Shown: positions 46,320 to 56,815, numbered from the stretch's first letter. The stretch: DNA of 64,000 nucleotides from Silurus meridionalis (GCF_014805685.1 NC_060904.1:13085811-13149810), one strand, 5' to 3'. Notes: generated by a model not told the origin, from the letters alone. Program-made: numbers and translations.

Positions 46320-46645
46320 TGTAGATATTAGTAGATAGTAGTGTAGAAGTTATATACAGTGTTTTTACAGTGATCTAACAGTGTAGTGTAGAGTTCAGTA
46401 GGGTGATGGTGGATTGAAAAAACCTGGCCCTAAACCTACTGGTTTTGGTGTGAATGTTTTTGTATCTCCTTCTGGATGGAACAGTTTGTGACTGGCATGT
46501 GGTGAAGGTGTTCAATGGCAGGCAGTTGGGTGCCAGTGATCCATTAGGCGATTTTGACCACCCTTTGCAGGCCTTTACTTTTACACACAGTGGAGCCTCT
46601 GTATCATACAGTGATGGAGTTGGTCTGGTCATTGATGCAGCAGTA
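46320..46645 (-). pseudogene. L2/CR1-like LINE, RT carboxyl-terminal fragment
   Basis: Minus strand reads EAPLCVKVKACKGWSKSPNG, SLAPNCLPLNTFTT, then a gap and PSRRRYKNIHTKTSRF, followed by STITLLNSTLHC. It matches the plus-strand LINE at 32158-32440 almost block for block, so it is the same family. The region equivalent to AELTTSSRTLHIPVKLCNL is deleted here. Confidence 0.82.
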
Positions 46646-46659
46646 AAAACTCGTTAGAA

Positions 46660-46880
46660 TCCCTGAGGACAGGTGAGCTTTCTTAAGACTTCTCAAGAAG
46701 TACAGGTGTTGTTGTGACTTTCTAACCAAAGGCTGAGGTGTTCCCCTAGTGACAGGACAAATCCTTTAGAGATATGAACTCCCAAGAACTTAAAGCTGGA
46801 GACCCTCTCTACCTCAGTTTCATTGATGTAGACTGGAAAAAAGACTCCTGCTGTTAGATTTCTATAAGTCCACAATGAGC
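46660..46880 (-). pseudogene. L2/CR1-like LINE fragment, KFLGVHI region
   Basis: Minus strand reads NLTAGVFFPVYINETEVERV, then SSFKFLGVHISKGFVLSLGE. This is the block after the RT palm in this LINE family (compare KFLGVYIAKDLSW at 31980 plus). It continues into the fragment at 46320-46645, giving one 5'-truncated minus-strand insertion of about 560 bp. Confidence 0.8.
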
Positions 46881-46889
46881 TCTTTAGTC

Positions 46890-47145
46890 TTTTAAAGTTT
46901 TGGCACCTAGGTGGTGGAATAAAGTTCCCTTAGCTTTCCAAACATTGGGGTCACTAGCAGCCTTCAAACAACATCTAAAAATCGACCTCTTCCAGAAGTA
47001 CTTAAATCAGCACTTGGTAGTATTCTTAGCCAGTGACCTAGTGGACTAGTTTCAGTTTTATTGATAGAGGCTTCAAAGGCTTCTGTAAATAACTAGAATA
47101 AGGGGGTCTGCCAAAAGCCATAAATGCAAATGTAAATGTAACATA
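46890..47145 (+). mobile_element. Possible LINE 3' end (second family)
   Basis: Plus strand reads WNKVPLAFQTLGSLAAFKQH, then LKIDLFQKYL. This resembles the WNxLPxxVRxxxSLxxFKxxLKTxLF block at the carboxyl terminus of many LINE reverse transcriptases. It ends in GGGGGTCTGCCAAAAGCCAT and an AAATGTAAATGTA tail. The family is not identified. Confidence 0.45.
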
Positions 47146-48489
47146 CTAGACAACATAGTATGTTAACCTATGACATTACTGTACAGTCTTTTTTATCGTG
47201 GGAAGATAATGCATAAATCATTCTTCTCCAAACTTCTAAACTGCACCTGTAAAATACAAGGATGTTTTAAACATATTTAGACAAGAATCTTGGGATGAAC
47301 ACAGGACAGTCTTCGGTAAATAAATCTCTGCAAGGAATGAATAGGATGCTAACTTAGATTTATTTCCCAGTACGCAGGATGGGCAGTGAGAAGGCAGAAA
47401 GAATCAGTGACAGAAAAACATCTGTCTTACCATATTAAACCTGAAATGAAAGGTGTTGTATAGACAGGAACAAGTGGGTGACTTTCGCATTGGCACCTTT
47501 AAAGGGGGTGAGGGTTAGGGGTTTTTCATGCTATTTCATGCACTCTAAATTATTTACATTAGTAAAGGATTGGTTTTCTTCCATTCAAAGTCCAGTGAGA
47601 GTGCTACCTATAGTGTTTTATCTGAATCATTTGTCTGCAGAATATAAATGGGTTTTGGGAGAACAAGCAAGCTTCAGTTGTTGGAAAATAAACTCCATGG
47701 CTGCTGTCCACTTTACTTCTTATGGCTTCCCTTTCATGGTCAGACCACTGATGTGGGACACTATGTGAAGATGAGGAAGTGTATGGTAGAGCAGCAGCTG
47801 TAGGCAAAAGGGTTGCAGGCTGAACCAGCAGGCAATTTGTTATGAATGATTGCTGTGAGCCTACTTACAACACACTCAAACCCACACCCAGAACATGATC
47901 TTAACCTGAAAAAAGATAAAAGACAGAAGTAAGTGACTGCCCTTTGTTGAGGTGCATTTACATTAGCTTTGTCTTTATTTTTTTATTATTAAGCTTTTGA
48001 AACTCACTGTTAAGATATAAAAAAGTACTGAAATTTCACTCGCCTCCTAAATATTCCTCTGTGCCATAAACGGTTCTACATTGGGGCCAGCATCTTAGAT
48101 GAAGAACTCAGACACCACCATAAGTCAGAACCCCCATTCAGCAGCATAATTTTTTTTTTCTAGCCCCAGCCAAACAGATCAACAAGTGTGTCTTGACTTG
48201 TACAGCCCATCACTGTGTCCCCTGCCACTATCCCACACATGATGCTTACCAAGATCCACTGATGATCTGAAGGAATTCGGTGAGCTTTTTGTGTGTGCAG
48301 AAGATGTACAGGAATTTTATGGGGATTCATGGGCTTTTGAATGCCTTCCCTCACTTCTTCTGCATAACATTGGGAGGGTGTTCATACTGACTAACATCAT
48401 ATGTCTTTCAGCAGGTGATAGATTCCTGTTGTTGGATGGATGCTAGGACAGGAATAGCACGAAGAAAGAATAAATGACTTCTAACCCAA
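47146..48489. other. Unique DNA, nothing recognised
   Basis: No gene supported. The 96-codon plus frame at 47478-47768 overlaps an antisense frame and has no recognised domain. Confidence 0.35.
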
Positions 48490-48690
48490 ATAAGGATGGG
48501 TTCCCCTTTTGAGTCTGGTTCATCTCAAGGTTTCTTCCTCATAACATCTAAGGGAGATTTTCCTTGCCAAAGTCACCATGGCTGTTTATAAGAGATAAAA
48601 ACACATTGTTCACCTAAACTGTTAAATTCGGTAAAGCTGCTTTGAGACAATGTCTGTTGTGAAAAGCGCTATAGAAATAAACTTGACTTA
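48490..48690 (-). repeat. Dispersed fish repeat, family A, minus copy
   Basis: On the plus strand it reads GGTTCCCCTTTTGAGTCTGG, CTCAAGGTTTCTTCCTCATA, CTAAGGGAGATTTTCCTTGC, AAAGCTGCTTTGAGACAATG and AAAGCGCTATAGAAATAAAC, the reverse complement of family A. Confidence 0.82.
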
Positions 48691-49851
48691 ACTAACAAGA
48701 ACAGTAGAGTGTGTACAGTGCCACTGGCCTCATCCTTAGCTGAAACCTTTCAGTTGACAAAGGTCGACCTGGCAGTGATCCTAGGTGCAGGTGTCTTTCT
48801 TTTTCCTTGTTCTGTCTGCCTTTGCCTTTCTCTGTCACAGCATAGTCATGGTGTGTGTCCTGTTGTGAATGTCACCTGTTAAGCACCATTACTTTCTTCT
48901 GCTGGGGGTGGGAAGTCTGCAAAACGGTCTAAACCAGTCCATCTAAGTATTTGGCAGTCTGGGCATGGTAAAATGGATGGATGAGATGAGGCAGGTTAAA
49001 TGGTGAAAAATGCATACACACTAACATGTGCAAAGGAAATATAACAAAAAAATAATAATACAGATGGTCTCCATATTAAGATTGTTTGATTTACGATTTA
49101 TCCCACATGTTGGGAAAACTAACATTCCAGAAATTCAGCTTGGGAGTTTGCATTTCCACTGGGAATCAGTCATCTGGAGTGGTGCCAAGCACAGCTGGAC
49201 TTTCCCAATAACTGGGGTACCATGTTGGGAGGTAAATTAGGTAAATTCAGTGCAGATGTCATGCTCATTAGTGTACTAGTGCACTAAAAGAATATAAACA
49301 TGACTGAGGATGTTTGTTCATTATCTTGCATGGAAGTTACAAGTGAATTGTCTAAAAAGCTATGCAGTTAATTAACGTTTTTTGACCTAGTTTCTCACTG
49401 CTCTCTGCTTTGCTTTTGATGAGCCGCTGCACCTCACCCACCATGTCTCACGTTTTTTGAGTACCTGTTTCAAGTTCACTGGTAGTTAGCACTTGGGTTT
49501 AAAAGCACAGTTCACGGCATTTTTTGCTTCGGTTTGTCTTTCCATTTTGTGCATGTTTCCTGTTCAGGCCTTGATATTTATTGTTCATGTTCATGGTTGT
49601 TTTATGTGTTGTTACATGTGTTTATTGTGTTGTTTCTTGTTAGTTCTTTGTATGTCTTATTTTTTTCAGTTTCTATTTTGTTAATTAATCTCTGCACATG
49701 CAACTGTTCCTGTTGTTGTTTTATTATGTGACAAATACAAGCAAATAACTTTTTTTAGAATTTAATGAAAAAAGAAGGTTGCAGATTTCCATACACATTA
49801 TGGGTTATTTAAAATCAGCATTTAAACTAATTTAGGAGGCTGTTAAAGAAT
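48691..49851. other. Mostly unique DNA; weak LTR-like text near 49540-49735
   Basis: No gene. The T-rich segment (TGTTTCCTGTTCAGGCC... ending TTAATTAATCTCTGCACATG) resembles the 3' part of decayed fish LTRs, but no ends or internal region are visible. Confidence 0.3.
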
Positions 49852-50157
49852 TTCTCTAGGTTACGTATGTAACTCTAGTTCCCTGAAGGAACGAGGCGCT
49901 GCGTCGGAACGCTTTGGGAACGCGACTGCGTTGTCCATGCTCTGAGTAATGAGTCTAATCAGTCAAAATTGAAGACAGGCTGTCACCGGTGGGTTGACGT
50001 GACGACCAGGGAGTATAAAGCGCACCTGAAGAGAAAACTGCTTCAGCTTCTGTAACTGTAAAGGAAGTGCTGAAGGGGTGCCGGAGGTATGGCTAGAGAT
50101 GCAGCGTCTCGTTCCCTGTGGGAACTAGGGTTACATACGTAACCTAGAGACGTTCCC
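49852..50157. repeat. DIRS terminal inverted arms
   Basis: TCTCTAGGTTACGTATGTAA at 49852 is mirrored by TTACATACGTAACCTAGAGA ending at 50150, with CTAGTTCCC and GGGAACTAG extending the pairing. The spacer is about 236 bp. After each arm comes a variant of GTTCCC...GAAC...GCTGCGTCGGAAC, so inverted and direct repetition are combined. Confidence 0.8.
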
Positions 50158-50159
50158 TT

Positions 50160-50737
50160 TCAAGAACTTGAGCTGCGTCGGAACTGCTTATGAGCAGAAA
50201 GGCCTCTCCTTGGAGGGCCGTAGCAGATGAAAAGTTGTTCCGACTTTCTCCAGGGACTCGAATGGTGGATGTAACAGTCCAGCGCTCTGATCGGGCACAG
50301 CCGGTTCAACCTCTCCTAGTCTGGGGTCAGGAATGGAGGAGGGTTGAATGCATGGTTGAATGCCTGACAGGTCATTGGATGACCGAGGGCAACTTGGGGA
50401 CGTAACCCGCTCTAGGGTGCAGGAAGGCTCTGGTCATGCCTGGAGTAAACTCCAGGAAAGAAGGGGCCACAGAGAGGGCCTGTAAATCACCCACTGTCCT
50501 CAGGGAGCAGATGGCCAGCAAGGAAGCGGTCTTGTTTGAAAGTGCCTCCATGAAGTCTTGGCACGGGGGCGTGATATGCAGAAACAGTGGATGCGTAGAC
50601 TTTTTCAGCATTGAACCAACCGGGCAGTGGACTGGGTCCAATCGGTGCAGAGAGCACCCTGCAGTGAACAGATGCCATCTCGCGGCATACAACCATCTTG
50701 TGGAGAGAGCTTTAGATTGGAGAAAGGTCTGTACCAC
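50160..50737 (-). pseudogene. DIRS tyrosine recombinase, amino-terminal half only
   Basis: Open from 50737 to 50372 on the minus strand. It reads QSKALSTRWLYAARWHLFTA, later HITPPCQDFMEALSNKTASL and CSLRTVGDLQALSVAPSFLE, then FTPGMTRAFLHPRAGYVPKL. That is the usual order at the start of the DIRS recombinase. Further on, frameshifted text continues to VCYGPPRRGLSAHK-like residues near 50180 and then meets the terminal repeat. The segment that carries the AHSTRSVA-type catalytic block and the nucleophilic Tyr is not present between here and the terminal arms, so the copy cannot integrate on its own. Confidence 0.75.
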
Positions 50738-50963
50738 CTCGGTGGAGAGACCCCCGCAGGGCTACCAGGAGGAGACGGACTCGGTCCCAGCGAACTCCAG
50801 CACTCCCAGAAGCAGCGAGATCGGGGGGGAAGTCCTAACAGGGCTGGTGGATATAGGGAGAACCATAGGACTTTTGCCAAAATCTCTAAAACCGCTCCAC
50901 TACATGGGGGTGGAGGCACCACTCCACGGGCTTAGACCCCTGTCTCGAAATGGTGTCGCTGCC

Positions 50964-51280
50964 TCATTCAAGTGCCCTGGGATATAAGCTGCTCTGAAGG
51001 AGATTAGCTTCCCCTGGGCCCACAGGAGGATCTGGCGTGCCAGCCTGTACAGGCGCGCAAACGCAGACCCACCAGGGGACCACTGAGGTGTTGTCTGAGC
51101 GAACCAACACGTGATGGCCTCTGAGGTTCGGAAGGAAGTGCTTTAAAGCCAGAAGCACGGCCAGCATTTCTAGGCAATTGATGTGCCAACCTCAAATGGA
51201 CACTGTCCAATAGACCTTGTGCAGAGCGGCCCATCATGACCGCTTCCCATCCCGTGAGGGATGCATCTGTCGTAAGCACA
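50964..51280 (-). pseudogene. DIRS RNase H domain, frameshifted
   Basis: Minus strand, right to left: LTTDASLTGWEAVM (first catalytic Asp), then, in another frame, CLEMLAVLLALKHFLPNLRG (Glu), GHHVLVRSDNTSVV (Asp) and the start of the domain end. At least two frame changes separate these blocks, so no intact enzyme is encoded. It follows the RT thumb region directly, as expected for DIRS pol. Confidence 0.78.
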
Positions 51281-51379
51281 ATGCAAAAACCATGAACTTT
51301 GGAGTAGGTATTGCCATGTGACCTTAAACGTGCAGAGGGGATTGCCCTTCTAAAATAACCCCAGGGCTCTGAACCACCA

Positions 51380-51930
51380 CTAAAGGGGTCTCATGTACAG
51401 GAGGCCAAGTGGAATGACACTAGACGCTGCTGCCATGAGCCAGAGCAGTCTCTGAAACTGCTTGACAGTGAGTGACTGCCCTTCTCTGACCTTCCTGACC
51501 GCTGTGAGGATGGACGCTATGCGGGCAGGCGAAAACTGCGCATGCATGGTCACGAATCCCAAATGACACAGAGATGGAGAAAGCACACTCTTCCCGGTAC
51601 TCAGCCGAAACCCCAGCTCCTTTATGTGAGAACGACATCTTGATGCCGGACCGCTAACTGCTCTGATTGAGCTAATATCAACCAATCATTGATATAATTG
51701 AGGGCACCGATACCCTGAAGTCTCAGGGAAGGCAGCGCTGCATCAACATACTTTGTGAAGGTGCGGGGTGACAGGGCAAGCCCGAATGCAAGAACCCGAT
51801 ATTGGAATGCTTTGACCCCAAAAGAAAACTTCCTGTGGGAAGGGAGGATGGGTAAGTGAAAGTATGCATCCTTTAGATCCACTGTGATGAACCAATTCTC
51901 GGATTTTCAAGATGGGTCAGGTTAAGTGGG
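51380..51930 (-). pseudogene. DIRS reverse transcriptase, palm and thumb, with YIND active site
   Basis: Open frame 51882-51622 reads DLKDAYFHLPILPSHRKFSF, later FGLALSPRTFTKYVDAALPS, then YINDWLILAQSE. The usual family motif is YIDDWL, so the first catalytic Asp of the pair is Asn here. Just upstream, ENWFITVDLKDA is readable in the same frame. After a frame change the thumb region follows: LGFRLSTGKSVLSPSLCHLG, then SLTVKQFQRLLWLMAAASSV and PLGLLYMRPL at 51385. The domain order and spacing are normal, but the frame change and YIND make it inactive. Confidence 0.85.
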
Positions 51931-51934
51931 GACC

Positions 51935-52635
51935 ATCAATGGACAGCCACTTTTAAGTCTAAGAGATCTTCAATAGGGTTTAAGTCAAAGATGTCACATG
52001 ACTCTAGGATATTCACAGAGTTTCCCTAAGTAACTCCTGGATTGTCTTCGCTGTGGGCTTAGGTTTATTATCATGTAGAAATCTTTGGCACAGACTAAGG
52101 TCCTGAGTGCTTTAGAACAGGTTTTTATTTAGGATATCTTTGTACTTGCTCCCTTCAGCTTTTCCTCATCCCTGACCAGTTGCCAAGTCCCTGCTGCAGA
52201 AAAACTGGGGATGATGGAAAAAAGGGATGCTGCCACCACCATGCTCCACTATTAGATGATTTTAAGCAGGCGATGAGAGGTGCCTAATTGCCTCCAGACA
52301 TAATGTTCAGAATTGAGGTCAAACAGTCCAATCTTGGTTCCATCAAACCAGAGAATCTTGTTCTACGCAGTCTGACTGTCCTTCAGCAGGCTTCCATGGG
52401 TTTTGCACTAATTAGAGGTTCTAGTCTAGCCACTGTGCCATAAAGCCAAGATCAGTGTAGGGCTGAAGATATAGTTGTCCTTCTGGAACTTTGTCTTTCT
52501 CCACACAGGATCTCCGGAGCTCAGTAAGAGTGTCCATCAGGTTCTTGGTCACCTCTCTTTCTAAGACCCTCCTCCTCTGATTGTTCAGCTTGGTTGGGCA
52601 GCAAGTTCTTGGAAATGTCCTGGTTGTGCCAGATT
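51935..52635 (-). pseudogene. Tc1/mariner transposase region, minus-strand fossil
   Basis: The plus-strand text is the reverse complement of a fish Tc1-like transposase gene: AATAGGGTTTAAGTC (Asp-Leu-Asn-Pro-Ile region), GTGGGCTTAGGTTTATTATC, ATGCTGCCACCACCATGCTC, TGCCTCCAGACATAATG, CCATCAAACCAGAGAATCTT, GCCACTGTGCCATAAAGCC and CAGCTTGGTTGGGCAGCA. Together these cover most of the coding sequence, from the carboxyl to the amino-terminal half. It carries many stops and small indels. It fills the gap between the two DIRS copies. Confidence 0.78.
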
Positions 52636-52698
52636 AATTAAGATAATAGATTAATAATCATTTTAATAATGTGAATGATTGTCGTATTAGGCTGCAAC

Positions 52699-52701
<3 letters not shown>

Positions 52702-52780
<79 letters not shown>
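52702..52780. repeat. (CA)n microsatellite
   Basis: About 39 CA units with one CG interruption. Confidence 0.97.
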
Positions 52781-52782
<2 letters not shown>

Positions 52783-52950
52783 GTGTCAGGCGTAGGCAGG
52801 TTTCTGTTAATGAGCACCAATATTTAAGTCTGAGCTCAAAGTCTGTCTAACATTTGTGGTTAATGGACATTATGGTTCAACATCATGTTGAGGTCCTTCT
52901 TCTTGCCATTGTCTAGTTATTTAGTGTATTGTACAGTATATTTGCCTTGG

Positions 52951-52955
52951 AAAAA

Positions 52956-53029
<74 letters not shown>
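52951..53029. repeat. Poly(A) plus (TA)n compound tract
   Basis: About 22 A residues pass directly into about 28 AT units. A poly(A) run that seeds a microsatellite often marks the tail of an old retroposed copy, but no such element is recognisable upstream. Confidence 0.95.
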
Positions 53030-53033
<4 letters not shown>

Positions 53034-54109
53034 CACATCCATCTGCTTATTATATGACAAAAGTACATAACTATATCCTTTTTTCTCTTTAAAAAAATTA
53101 AGGATGACTTTCACTGAATAAGCAGCAATGTTAAGATTTTTTGAATAACCAAAGTATGACTTTTTAATAACTGAAGGATGTTATAGAGACTATTTCCTTT
53201 AACCTCTGCCTGACATTTGTTTTTCAGCCATCTTGAAAGACATTGTCATAAATCATATGAAAAAGAAGAATAATTGTGTCTATATTATTATTATTATTTT
53301 CTGCAGTGGAATCACTTTAAAACAGATGAACGTTTGAAAAAAAAATAATATGGTGCAGGTCTTCAGCACAGAGTCTGCAGCTAGCTAACAATCACAAACA
53401 GTAGCACATTATCTATCTCTGGGTAGCACTAATCAAGCTATTACACCTTTCTCTGAGGGTCAGGCTCCATAATGGTCGCATGATTAAAAACACTTCGACA
53501 TCATCAGTTAAATCTAGGCAGCATGAGAAATGAGAAGAAAATGAATGCAATCTGCAATATATCATGTTCACTAATTATTACTTTTTTTGTACAAATGAAG
53601 ATTGGCCATAGAGAAAGAAATGTGCAGGTACTCTAATTATGCTAATGAAAAGGATTCTGATCAGCCATGGTTAGCAGCAGAAGCTAAATGATTGCACTAA
53701 CTAGATTTGAAATAATTTGTCTATTATTCCACCATTTTGCTCTGTGAATACATTTTGTCCTGTATAATTGAACCTTTGTGTTCTGAAATAAATTGTGGCA
53801 TGGTTGTGTATAAAATGCAGTTCATTTGTAATCAAGAATAATCAGTAAATCATGTTACCAATTATACCACAACAGTTACTTAAATGAGGTGATTATTATT
53901 GTCAATGTTTTGCTTTCACTCAAATGCACACACATGAATACAGACTTGATAAATCGGTTCTCAGTGCCTGTAATAAAACTTTGTAGAGATATTAAATTAA
54001 ATTTCATTCACATTGTGTTTGTCCTTACACCATGGCAAGTGTTACGGTGACTTTTTAGTATCCTAGCTACAAAAGTACTTCTTGTTCTCATAGTGTATTA
54101 AATGAACTA
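53030..54109. other. AT-rich unique DNA, nothing recognised
   Basis: The 53500-53760 stretch is repeat-free by eye and full of CTAATTAT, GCTAATGAAA and ATTGCACTAA words. It might be conserved non-coding DNA. No gene seen. Confidence 0.3.
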
Positions 54110-54620
54110 GTGATCACTGTTAAGTTTTGAAAGTGTGCATGTTCTCAGCCTTTGCAAATTACTTAAGAGAGACATTCCCGAGGAAAAGGCCTTAGAGGCC
54201 GCCACACTTTGGGTTGAGTAAGCTCTGACCCTGAAAGGGGCATCGAGACCAGGGGACTCATAAGAGGTTTGGATAAAATCCACAATCCACCTGCTAAGGG
54301 TCTGCTTATCTGTAGGGAGATCCTTCTTACACAGACCATACCTTCCTCCACAAGGCAGTTTTGTGGATGTATGTGTCCAGTGCTCACACCGGACACACCC
54401 AGTTAAGCTTTTAAAGGAAGGCAATGGCCATGCCTTGGGTGAACTCAAGACAGGAGGAGCTCACAGAAAGGGTGTGAAAGTCCCCAACACTCTTTAGAAA
54501 TGAGACGGCCAGTAGAAAAACAGTCTTGACTGTTAGAAATCTCAAGGGCACCATGGGCAAGCGCTCAAAGATTGGGCCTCCAGTACTTTGTCCAGGTTCC
54601 ACAAAGGCACTCTTGGTCAC
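54107..54620 (-). pseudogene. DIRS tyrosine recombinase, decayed, catalytic block altered
   Basis: From 54620 the minus strand reads FVEPGQSTGGPIFERL, LLAVSFLKSVGDFHTLSVSS and SCLEFTQGMAIAFL. After a frame change it continues (54448-54107) with SLTGCVRCEHWTHTSTKLPC, PTDKQTLSRWIVDFIQTSYE, then RVRAYSTQSVAASKAFSSGM. The family block remembered as AHSTRSVAASKAF carries His and Arg of the catalytic tetrad; here they are Tyr and Gln. This copy keeps the carboxyl half that copy 1 lacks. It is inactive by both frameshift and substitution. Confidence 0.78.
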
Positions 54621-54888
54621 ACCTGGGGTGTTTGAGAAAGTTTTCCAGGAGAACTAACAGAAGCTAACAGGAGAAAATGGACTCTCTCCAGAACTTCCAG
54701 GAGCAGTAGAATGGAAGTGTACAGGCATAGCCTCGGCTACACCTGCACCATAGCTCCCAGTCTGAAAGGAACTGGGTAAGGGAAAACCAGAGGGGACAAT
54801 GAGAGGTCTCTCATATCACAAAGAGGTCCACTGTGCTCTGTAAAACTTCCTCCATATCTACGCCACCACATCCGGGTGTAGCCTCTAC

Positions 54889-55250
54889 TCAGTCAGCCTC
54901 TGCCTCTGCCTCAAAAGGCTGTCTGCTCCTTGGTTCAAGCACCCTGGGATGTATACTGCCCTCAGTGAGAGCAATGTTCCTTTGGCCAGCAGGAGGATCT
55001 GTCATGCCAGCTAAAGCAAATGCCTCACTGGTGGTTGATGTAAGAGAGTGTTTTTTCATACGGATCAGCACATGATGGCCCCTTAGGTCAGAGAGGAAAT
55101 GCTTTAATGGTAGAAGCATGGCCAGCATCTCAAGGCAGTTGATGTGCCACAAGAGATGGGGCCCTTCTCATAGACCTTGAGCAGAGCAGCCACTCGTGAC
55201 CACTTCCCAACCGGTAAGTTAGGCATCTGTCATTAATATTACACGACGAC
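54889..55250 (-). pseudogene. DIRS RNase H domain, decayed
   Basis: Minus strand: ILMTDA with a stop after it (compare LTTDASLTGW in copy 1), then HINCLEMLAMLLPLKHFLSD, LRGHHVLIR and, after frame changes, NQGADSLLRQR near the end of the domain. The Asp before the Asn-Thr-Ser block is lost (RMKKHSL replaces RSDNTSV). Confidence 0.72.
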
Positions 55251-55469
55251 AAGGATGGGTACATGAAAGTACGCATCCTTCAGGAATATCGTGGCAAACC
55301 AGTCCTTGGGACTGATTTGAGACATGATTTGTTTCTACGCGAACACCTTTGAACTTTAGCCTCATACGTGAGGCTTCTTGGGAACTATGAAGTACCGGCT
55401 GTAAAACCTGGATTCTGTCAGGTGAAGGGGTTCCTACTTCTTGTTCCAAACCAAAGAGGGATATGACCT
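55219..55469 (-). pseudogene. DIRS reverse transcriptase, amino-terminal stub
   Basis: Minus strand, with small frame changes: LEQEVGTPSPDRIQVLQPVL, RMRLKFKGVRVETNHVSNQS, then text corresponding to DWFVTIDLKDAYFHV near 55290. The sequence jumps directly from there to the RNase H start (ILMTDA). The remaining palm, including the YxDD region, and the thumb are deleted. Confidence 0.7.
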
Positions 55470-55984
55470 TAAATGAATTCTGTAGCCTCTTTGTAGCCTC
55501 TACAGTGCACAGGACCCATGAAGACATGTTTGGCAGGAGTTTTCAGGCTGTCAGATAATCTCTGAAGGGAATCAGTCATACCTCTGGTATGCCAAGAGCA
55601 GCTTAAACAGTGCCCTGAAACTGTTCTAGAAGCCTGAGCCTGAGGTTTACAAAGACACCCCCATTTGGGAGTGACGACGCTAAGCTTCTTGACTTCCAGA
55701 TGCCCACTCGTACTGGGCGGGGCTGCACACGCCAACGAGGGCGAAAGTGCTGAAATGCCACTGACTGTCTTTTTTGCATCCTGAAACCCGCCAAACCGGC
55801 AAGTCGGAAAGACGGGGGCATCCAGGAGAACCGCTCTGTCCCTGTCAGAGAGATCGGACAGAGTCAGCCAAAGGTGCCTTTTATGATCAGAGAATTTACT
55901 GCCTATGTAACAATACTGATTTTGCCTTATGCATGCCTTATGCAACAGTGCCATATTGATGTTATTGTCATCAAATTCTGCCAC
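55469..55984 (-). pseudogene. DIRS gag-like ORF, carboxyl-terminal part
   Basis: A 171-codon minus-strand frame. HLWLTLSDLSDRDRAVLLDA followed by PVFPTCRFGGFQDAKK is the block I associate with the gag ORF of fish DIRS elements. After it come a Pro/Ser-rich stretch and a His/Cys-containing tail. No amino-terminal gag or 5' terminal repeat lies to its right, where AT-rich unique sequence starts at about 55990. It is open for its length but lacks the front of the protein. Confidence 0.68.
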
Positions 55985-55990
55985 AAAATC

Positions 55991-56704
55991 TGAGTTTGTG
56001 CTCAGGTTTGTTCATGTTTTCCTATTTTGATTCTCATTTGACAAAATATATCACTACCAAGTTCTCAAAAATGCGTGTTACTTGATAGTGTGCCCAATTC
56101 GATAATACATTTTGCAACCTCAAACCGCTCACAAGTACTAAATGTTACAACAAGGGTGAATTATTTTTAAAATCTTATAAGTCTAACAAATTAGCTAACA
56201 AATAATACTTGGTAGACCTTGCAATTTTATGAAAATAATCCATCTAAATGTGGATTATTTTGTACAATAGCACAGCCTGGAGTGCATTATTCCACTTACA
56301 GCAGCACCTACAGTAAAGCACTTTGCCAGTATGTTCAAACTTTTTATTAATAAACATGTTTTACTGTTGATAGTTACAGTTAATAGTACAATTTAATGTT
56401 TTCCAATGTCTGTTGCTAATAAAATGTGTTTGTAAGTTTCCTTCACATCTCTTTTTCTCTCTTTCTCTTGGCTTAAGTTTAGGGTTAACACATTGTTATT
56501 TTAGAGTGAAACCGGAAGGTGTTATTGTCTAAGGCCATTGCCATGATGTAATTATATATTTTTTTGTTTGTTACACAACATTCTTATATACTTATTTTTT
56601 AGCTTAGATTATGCCGAGTGTCATGTCTAAGAGATGTTACTAAAGAAACAACTTAAAATAGGTCTATTGATATTACATTATAGTGATAATATTTCAGCCA
56701 GAAC
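55991..56704. other. AT-rich DNA, nothing recognised
   Basis: No feature supported. Confidence 0.35.
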
Positions 56705-56815
56705 TATTCCATATCACACTATATGGGCAAAGGTATTGGCACACCTGACTTTACCAGCCATAAGTGGTTCTTCTCCAAACTGCTACCACCTTTAGTTCCA
56801 CCTTTACCCTAATCA
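56705..56815 (+). mobile_element. Tc1/mariner-derived MITE-like repeat, left-end fragment
   Basis: CACACTATATGGGCAAAGGT, ATTGGCACACCTGACTTTAC, CAGCCATAAGTGGTTCTTCT and CCAAACTGCTACCACC match the left end of the family. Confidence 0.75.

Larger units (their letters stand above)
49852..51930 (-). mobile_element. DIRS-like (tyrosine-recombinase) retrotransposon, copy 1, 5'-truncated
   Basis: Minus-strand element. From right to left it has RT, RNase H, the amino-terminal half of the tyrosine recombinase and terminal inverted sequences. No gag is present. The left boundary coincides with TCTCTAGGTTACGTATGTAA. The right boundary abuts a Tc1 fragment at about 51935. Inverted arms at 49852-49883 and 50120-50150 and a direct repetition of GCTGCGTCGGAAC (near 49900 and 50167) are what remains of the DIRS inverted terminal repeats and internal complementary region. 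It is younger-looking than copy 2. Confidence 0.85.
54107..55990 (-). mobile_element. DIRS-like retrotransposon, copy 2, internally deleted and decayed
   Basis: Minus-strand remnant, read right to left: gag-like ORF (55984-55469), start of RT, an abrupt jump to RNase H, and tyrosine recombinase (54620-54107). Most of RT is missing. Terminal inverted repeats were not found at either side. It is more diverged than copy 1. Confidence 0.8.

Noticed and set aside
50436..50987. 183-codon plus-strand open frame
   Set aside because: It lies antisense to the DIRS recombinase and RNase H remnants, whose minus-strand reading has recognisable motifs. The plus frame has none.
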